Shown here piece by piece: positions 59,314 to 64,000 of a DNA stretch of 64,000 nucleotides. The stretch is from the NCBI RefSeq assembly GCF_022808865.1, contig NZ_JAKZLB010000004.1:124001-188000 (forward strand), written 5' to 3'. The position numbers and the translations under genes are program-made. Below the pieces are notes generated by a model that saw only the letters and a program-made list of their open reading frames with translations, did not search any database and was not told where the DNA came from. The stretch is from Geothrix oryzisoli. GTDB taxonomy: Bacteria > Acidobacteriota > Holophagae > Holophagales > Holophagaceae. Position 1 is the stretch's first letter; each line of letters begins with the position of its first letter.

Positions 59314-60168
59314 ATGAGCCGCCTCGGATTCCTGCTTGCCTGCGTTCTGGCCACCAGCCTGGGCGCCCAGAGCCTCACCGACCGCTTCAAGGAGGTCCGG
59401 GGCCCCTGGGAACTCCAGCTGGAGCGGGGCGAAGCCGCCACGGTCCGGCGCGGCGTGGAGGCCCTCCTGGGCCGCGAGGGGCTCACGGTCAATCCCTCCG
59501 ACTACAACGACATGCACGCCCTGACCGCGCTCCGCAGTCTGGCGGCCCGTGCCTGCGTGGCCGAAGGCAGCTGGGAGGAGGCCGTCGCCCACCTGCAGAA
59601 GGCCCAGTCCGCCGCGGAGGAGAACCTGGCCACGGCGGAGCCCCTGCTGGCCAAGACCCGGGCCGAGCACGAACTCAAGCTCCGCGAGTTCCGGGACGCG
59701 ATGGACAAGCAGGCCCCCAGGCTCAGGGAACTGGATGAAGCCCCCGGCCTGAACCAGGACCAGATGAAGCTCCGCCAGCAGCTCCGGATCTTCATGGATG
59801 AACAGAAGGCCGCCATCGCCCACAGCGAGCGCGCCCTGAAGGACATCGACGGCATCCTGGAGCGCCTGCGGCAGACCAAGGACAGCACGACCAAGGCCGC
59901 GGCGGACTGGAAGGCGTTCCTCGCCCGGGAGAAGGCCGAGATCACCGAAGCGGGCGGCACCGCCAGCTTCGTGGCCGGCAAGGTCGAGCAGGTGAAGGCC
60001 GACGATGCGCGGCCCCAGCAGGAGCGCCTGGCCTATGCCCGGCGCCTCCAGAAGCTCGACCCCGCCAACAAGGATGTCGCCCGCCTCCTGAACGGCCTCC
60101 TCGGCAAGGAAGAGGAAGCGGCCCCGGTCAAGTCCAAGGCCAAGAAGAAGAAGGCGGCCAAGAAGTAG
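59314..60168 (+). CDS. Exported coiled-coil protein with Lys-rich tail (tandem paralogue 2)
   Basis: 284 residues. GGAAGGAG lies 5 nt before the ATG. Signal peptide MSRLGFLLACVLATSLGAQ. The layout matches the preceding gene: TPR-like start (GSWEEAVAHLQKAQSAAEEN), long helices, a near-identical ending pattern (ARRLQKLDPANKDVARLLNG) and a KKKKAAKK tail. It is therefore likely a diverged duplicate; the two are 31 bp apart and co-transcribed. Function unknown, probably periplasmic. Confidence 0.68.
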   Translation: MSRLGFLLACVLATSLGAQSLTDRFKEVRGPWELQLERGEAATVRRGVEALLGREGLTVNPSDYNDMHALTALRSLAARACVAEGSWEEAVAHLQKAQSAAEENLATAEPLLAKTRAEHELKLREFRDAMDKQAPRLRELDEAPGLNQDQMKLRQQLRIFMDEQKAAIAHSERALKDIDGILERLRQTKDSTTKAAADWKAFLAREKAEITEAGGTASFVAGKVEQVKADDARPQQERLAYARRLQKLDPANKDVARLLNGLLGKEEEAAPVKSKAKKKKAAKK

Positions 60169-60184
60169 GCCCTCCCACCCTAAA

Positions 60185-60212
60185 GAGAAGCGGCCCGCGA
60201 GGGCCGCTTCTC
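60185..60212. terminator. Hairpin between convergent genes
   Basis: 12-bp perfect stem GAGAAGCGGCCC/GGGCCGCTTCTC with a GCGA loop, 16 bp after the coiled-coil gene and 17 bp before the convergent barrel gene ends. No long T-run, so termination may be partly factor-dependent. Confidence 0.7.
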
Positions 60213-60229
60213 CGTATGAACGGGATGGA

Positions 60230-60883
60230 TCAGAACACGAACCCGAAGGCGACCTTCACGAAATCCGTGCTGGGGGGATCACCCGCCTGCATGTCGTGGC
60301 TGGTCAGGGAGGTGTGGTAGGTGGCTTCCAGCGTGAACCGGACCCCGGCGTCATAGCCGAAGCTGTGCCCGATGCCCAGCGAGCCGCCCATCCGGCTCTT
60401 GCGGGTGGTGTCGACGGGGGCGTAGCTGTAGTAGGAGTTGATGTCCCCATAGCTGCGGTCGAACTGCTCAAAGTCCGCCGAGAGGCCACCCACGAAGTAG
60501 AGGCCCCGGTGCCGAAAGGCCGTCCCGTTCGGGAAGATCTGGATGTCGCCGCCCAGGCTGAACATGGAGTGCCGCAGGTTGATGTCGCTGTAGCCCGCGG
60601 CGCGGTCCGTGCCGTTCTCGGCCGAGCCGCTGAGGTTGAGCCGGATGGCCAGGGCGCGGTCCACGGGGAAGCTCACGGTGAAGCTGCCGCCGAGGCCCAG
60701 GTCATAGGTCATCTTCCCATCGTAAGGCTGCCCGAGGCTGTCGATGCTCGTGTAGCGCTTGCTGGCAAAGTCGCCGGTGGGGTTGATGAGATTCAGGCTG
60801 AAGCCCATGTGCGGGCTCTGGGCGCGGAGCGCGACGCCCGAGACGAGCAGCAGGGGCAGGAGGAGCAATGTGGTTCGGCGCAT
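60230..60883 (-). CDS. Outer-membrane beta-barrel protein
   Basis: 217 residues. GGAGG lies 4 nt before the ATG. Signal peptide MRRTTLLLLPLLLVSGVALR, then about eight amphipathic strands with aromatic girdles (GMSLNLINPTGDF-like start, LALIRLNLSG-type strands) and a C-terminal FVKVAFGFVF ending in Phe, recognised by the BAM machinery. Resembles small OmpA-like/OmpW-like barrels. Function unknown. Confidence 0.8.
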   Translation of the reverse strand: MRRTTLLLLPLLLVSGVALRAQSPHMGFSLNLINPTGDFASKRYTSIDSLGQPYDGKMTYDLGLGGSFTVSFPVDRALAIRLNLSGSAENGTDRAAGYSDINLRHSMFSLGGDIQIFPNGTAFRHRGLYFVGGLSADFEQFDRSYGDINSYYSYAPVDTTRKSRMGGSLGIGHSFGYDAGVRFTLEATYHTSLTSHDMQAGDPPSTDFVKVAFGFVF

Positions 60884-61094
60884 GGGGCCTCCAGGAGGTG
60901 TGGCATGAGAACTTACGGAGCGAAGGGCGTGCCAGCTTACGACAAGCGGCGTCAATCCTTGGATCCAGCGCAGCATACTCCGGTTGAGGGCCCGCCACGA
61001 CCGCGGCGTTTTGCCTCGGCGGAGTGCGGGATTGCAACAGCAGGCTTTGGGTCGGGCCCGCGATGGCCTACTCTGGTCATGACGAGGATGGTTC

Positions 61095-61874
61095 ATGGCG
61101 TGGAAGCAGGATCTGGCGAAGTTGAAGCAGCAGTTGGGACCGGAGCCGGCCCTTCCTGCGCCCAAGGCCTTGCCCAAGCCCGTCCCCAAACCCCAGGGAC
61201 CCGCCAGCATGGATGACGAGGACGCCGTCTTCCTCTCGGCCATGGGCCTGAAATCGGCGGCACCCCGGCCACCCCAGACCGCGGCCGCCCCGTCGCCCGC
61301 TCCTTCCGCAGCCCCGGCCCAGCCGCTTCCTCCGCCTCCCCCGCCCGAGACATTCGAAGAAGCCCTCAAGGACCTGAAGGGACTGAAACCTCTGGCCCGG
61401 GGGCCCAAGGCCACCTCCGCCCCGGCCACGACGCCCCCTCCCCGCCCGGCCCCCGCGCCCCCGGCGGCCCCGCTTCCCGAGGCCGCCCCGCCGCCGCCCG
61501 AGGCTTCCGTGCCCGAAGCGGTGCCCCTGAGTCCGCCCCCGCCTGGTCCACCCGTGGCGCCCGTCAGCGCGCCGCTCCGGTTCCAGCTGGCGGCGGGCAT
61601 GGCCATTGACGTGGACGGTGTGCTGGACCTGCGGGGCCACACGCTGCAGGACGCGGTGGAGCGTCTCAAGGACCGCCTGGGAGACGGCCAAGTGCTGGGC
61701 TGGCGCAGCCTCCAGGTCATCCTGGGCCCGGACCCCCTGCTCCACGAGGGGCTCATGGCACTGCTGGCCTCCGGGGAGACGCCCATGGTGGCGCGCTACG
61801 CCCAGGCCCCGGTGCCCATGGGCGGCAGCCAGGCCTGGCTGCTCTATTTCGTCCCCTCCCAACCCCAGTCCTGA
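61095..61874 (+). CDS. Smr-like domain protein with long Pro/Ala-rich linker
   Basis: 259 residues. The start region (WKQDLAKLKQQLGPEPALP) is helical; residues 20-170 are a Pro/Ala-rich disordered linker, with a short conserved FEEALKDLKGLKPLARG. The last 85 residues follow the Smr fold: VLDLRGHTLQDAVERLKDRL, then a strand/turn LQVILGPDPLLHEGL where the usual HGKG nuclease motif is missing. If it is an Smr domain, it has probably lost nuclease activity. Cytoplasmic. Confidence 0.7.
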   Translation: MAWKQDLAKLKQQLGPEPALPAPKALPKPVPKPQGPASMDDEDAVFLSAMGLKSAAPRPPQTAAAPSPAPSAAPAQPLPPPPPPETFEEALKDLKGLKPLARGPKATSAPATTPPPRPAPAPPAAPLPEAAPPPPEASVPEAVPLSPPPPGPPVAPVSAPLRFQLAAGMAIDVDGVLDLRGHTLQDAVERLKDRLGDGQVLGWRSLQVILGPDPLLHEGLMALLASGETPMVARYAQAPVPMGGSQAWLLYFVPSQPQS

Positions 61875-61911
61875 TCTGCGCACCTGATTCGAGCGATAGG
61901 GAGTACCACCG

Positions 61912-62823
61912 ATGAGTCTGCTGGTCGTTGGCAGTGTGGCCTTTGATGATCTGGAAACCCCCTTCGGGCGCCGCGAGCGCGTCCTGGGCGGCTCCGCGAC
62001 CTATTTCTCCCTGAGCGCCAGCCGCTTCCACCCGGTCCGGATCGTGGCCGTGGTGGGCGAGGACTTCGGCCCGGACCAGATGCGCGTCTTCGAGGGCCGC
62101 CCCATCGACCTGGCCGGTCTGTCGAAGGTCAAGGGCCTCAGCTTCCACTGGAAGGGGGCCTACGGCTACGACCTGAACGAGGCCAAGACCCTGGCCACGG
62201 ACCTGAACGTCTTCGCCGACTTCAAGCCCGACCTGCCCGCCCACTACCGCGAGTGCCAGTACCTGTTCCTGGGGAACATCGATCCGGTCCTGCAGCTGGA
62301 TGTGGTGCGCCAGATGACCAAGCGGCCCACCTGGATCGCCCTGGACACCATGAACTACTGGATCCGCGGGGCTCGCCCGGCCCTGGAGGCGATCCTGAAG
62401 GAAGTCGACATTCTCCTGGTGAACGATGCCGAGGTGCGGGAACTCACCGGGGAATATAGCCTCATCAAGGCCTACAAGAAAGTCCGGGCCCTCGGCCCCA
62501 GCATCCTCGTGGTCAAGCGCGGGGAATACGGCGTGGCCCTCTTCACGCCCGAGGGGATCTTCGCCGCCCCGGCCTACCCGCTGGAGAACGTCTTCGACCC
62601 CACCGGCGCCGGGGACACCTTCGCCGGCGGCTTCCTGGGCTACCTGGCCTGGATTGAGCGGATGGACGTCACCGCCCTCAAGCACGCCACCCTCGTGGGG
62701 TCGGTCATGGCCAGTTTCACCGTGGAGCAGTTCTCCACGGAACGACTCGAGCAGATATCGCAGGATGAAGTTCGCAACCGCTTGGCATTATTTTCAGATA
62801 TGATCCGCGTCGAAGACCTATAA
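61912..62823 (+). CDS. PfkB-family sugar/nucleoside kinase
   Basis: 303 residues. Begins LLVVGSVAFDDLETPFGRRE, with substrate-binding GGSATYFSLSASRF, and ends with the PfkB signature DPTGAGDTFAGGFLGYL (about 229-245) containing the catalytic Asp. The close match GSVAFDDLETP is typical of the adenosine/ribokinase-like proteins found in many bacteria as single genes. It phosphorylates a sugar or nucleoside; the substrate cannot be determined. GGGAG lies about 8 nt before the ATG. Confidence 0.88.
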   Translation: MSLLVVGSVAFDDLETPFGRRERVLGGSATYFSLSASRFHPVRIVAVVGEDFGPDQMRVFEGRPIDLAGLSKVKGLSFHWKGAYGYDLNEAKTLATDLNVFADFKPDLPAHYRECQYLFLGNIDPVLQLDVVRQMTKRPTWIALDTMNYWIRGARPALEAILKEVDILLVNDAEVRELTGEYSLIKAYKKVRALGPSILVVKRGEYGVALFTPEGIFAAPAYPLENVFDPTGAGDTFAGGFLGYLAWIERMDVTALKHATLVGSVMASFTVEQFSTERLEQISQDEVRNRLALFSDMIRVEDL

Positions 62824-62854
62824 TCAGCACCACCTAATCCCCTGGGGGTCCCTG

Positions 62855-64000
62855 ATGCACCAGTCCAATCGTCTGTCTGTCGGTCGGCGGCGCGCCCTCG
62901 CGATGGCGCCCGGTCTCGCCATGGCCCTGGCACTCGCGGTTCCGAGCCTTGAGGGGCAGGAAGCGGCTGGCACGATCAAGGTCGAGACCCACAGCTCGAA
63001 ATGGGATTATCCCAAGGAACTCAAGGTTCCAGAAGGCTCCCGCACCCATATCGTCGAGAAGGGCGACACGCTCTGGGACCTGGCCGGGAAGTACCTGGGC
63101 AATCCTTACGCATGGCCCCAGATCTGGGAGCTGAACCAGTGGATCAAGGATCCGCACTGGATCTACCCCGGGGACCCCCTGATCATCGACCTGACCCGGG
63201 CCGTGGCCACGGCCGGCTCCGTCCCCGAGTCCGTTTCGGGCCTCCAGCCCGACCGGCGCCGCGCGGACCCCAGCGCCCTCCGGCGGCCCGAGTTGGGCTT
63301 CGCCTTCCAGGACTTCATCCAGCTCCCCTTCTTCGCGTCGGAAGGCGCCGAAGCCCACTACAAGAACCAGGGCGCCTTCACCCTGACCGCGAACCGCCGC
63401 GAGGATCGCCGCCTCCTGGGCGAGGGCGAGACCATCTACATGAATGGCGGCAGCGACCAGGGCGTCAAGGCCGGTGACCGCTTCCTCGTCCTCAAGACCG
63501 TGGCCCGCAACATCAAGCACCCCGCCAGCAAGCACAAGCTGGGTGACGTGGTGCAGCAGGTGGGCGTCATCCGGGTGGTGACGCCCCAGCCCAAGGGCTC
63601 GGTCGCCATCGTCGAGCGCTGCCTGGACGGGGTGGAGATGGGCGATCATCTGGTGCGGTTCACGGAGCCCGCCAACCTGCCCCTCCAGCTCCGGACCGAC
63701 ACCACCGATCCCGTGAAGGTGGCCCCGAACTCAGCCGTGGTGGTCTTCGCCCGCGATGATCACCAGCACACCGCCATCGGCGACATGGTCATCGTGGACA
63801 AGGGCACCAACGATGGCCTGAAGGTGGGCGATGTCCTGCTGGCCGTCCGCACCAGGACCTTCCCCGTGGGGCCCGACAGCGACCCGAAGAGCGCGAAGGA
63901 GACGACCACCCACTACGTGGGACAGGCCCTGGTGGTCCGCACCGACGCCCAGACGGCGACCTGCCGCCTGCTCCGCACCACGGAAGAGATCCGCATCGGC
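62855..64000 (+). CDS. Exported LysM-domain protein (C-terminus beyond window)
   Basis: 382 residues to the window edge. N-terminus MHQSNRLSVGRRRALAMAPG with a signal peptide through about residue 35. A LysM domain lies at about 61-112 (THIVEKGDTLWDLAGKYLGN, PYAWPQIWELNQWIKDPHWI, YPGDPLII). It is followed by repeated GxxxGDRFLVL-type segments (DQGVKAGDRFLVLKTVARNI, NDGLKVGDVLLAVRT), a pattern of peptidoglycan-associated proteins with several small barrel-like domains. It likely binds cell-wall glycans. Confidence 0.82.
   Translation, partial: MHQSNRLSVGRRRALAMAPGLAMALALAVPSLEGQEAAGTIKVETHSSKWDYPKELKVPEGSRTHIVEKGDTLWDLAGKYLGNPYAWPQIWELNQWIKDPHWIYPGDPLIIDLTRAVATAGSVPESVSGLQPDRRRADPSALRRPELGFAFQDFIQLPFFASEGAEAHYKNQGAFTLTANRREDRRLLGEGETIYMNGGSDQGVKAGDRFLVLKTVARNIKHPASKHKLGDVVQQVGVIRVVTPQPKGSVAIVERCLDGVEMGDHLVRFTEPANLPLQLRTDTTDPVKVAPNSAVVVFARDDHQHTAIGDMVIVDKGTNDGLKVGDVLLAVRTRTFPVGPDSDPKSAKETTTHYVGQALVVRTDAQTATCRLLRTTEEIRIG

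Overview
The window is GC-rich (most genes look close to 70% GC by eye) with strong G/C bias at third codon positions. It reads as ordinary chromosome: single-copy housekeeping genes (purS, purQ, purL, pyrF, lpxB, recO, ribA, feoAB, pgsA, rnpB and an initiator tRNA) among many small exported proteins. lpxB, TonB/ExbD parts and an outer-membrane barrel indicate a diderm (Gram-negative-type) envelope. The overall style suggests Acidobacteriota, perhaps the Holophaga/Geothrix group. That assignment is inference from gene content and was not tested.

Layout. 1-4.5 kb: the N-terminal part of a Ser/Thr kinase with a TolB-like outer region, an Ig-repeat/SPOR protein, a small exported protein, a cupin and a DHFR-like reductase. 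4.5-8.3 kb: a beta-propeller-type lipoprotein, then an accessory island of four small, AT-richer genes on the minus strand. Each of these genes is followed within 2-14 bp by a 122-128 bp element with the layout of an integron attC site. 8.5-25.9 kb: lpxB, a DUF2203 protein, an alkyltransferase-like protein, purS-purQ, an AraC regulator, several Lys/Ala-rich exported proteins, a Tat amidase, purL, a B12-type radical SAM protein, a coupled pyrF/membrane protein/pnuC operon and an M1 peptidase. 25.9-35.5 kb: tRNA-fMet, an SRAP (YedK/HMCES) protein, a three-gene overlapping operon (PIG-L deacetylase, 38-residue membrane peptide, sodium:solute symporter), an NfeD/slipin pair and a second radical SAM protein. 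35.5-48 kb: feoA-feoB with a Cys-rich partner, pgsA, a pseudouridine synthase, an SDR, ribA, a DHH phosphoesterase, adenosine deaminase, a Fur-family regulator, a two-domain unknown, a methyltransferase, an MFS transporter and a GNAT. 48-64 kb: RNase P RNA, ExbD, TonB, a large chemoreceptor-like protein, recO, a Spy-like protein, a transglutaminase, MarR, an ABC-F ATPase, tandem coiled-coil exported proteins, an outer-membrane barrel, an Smr-like protein, a PfkB kinase and a LysM protein cut by the window end.

The most notable item is the island at 6000-8313. It looks like a cluster of attC sites lacking an integrase. The gene stops, attC spacing and base composition all agree, and the sites appear progressively decayed from right to left. 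Other points of interest: a possible leaderless-promoter signature (a -10-like hexamer 5-7 nt before the start codon) at several genes, a pair of palindromic REP-like repeats touching stop codons, a tautomerase-like/winged-helix fusion, and active-site substitutions in an SDR and in the SRAP protein.
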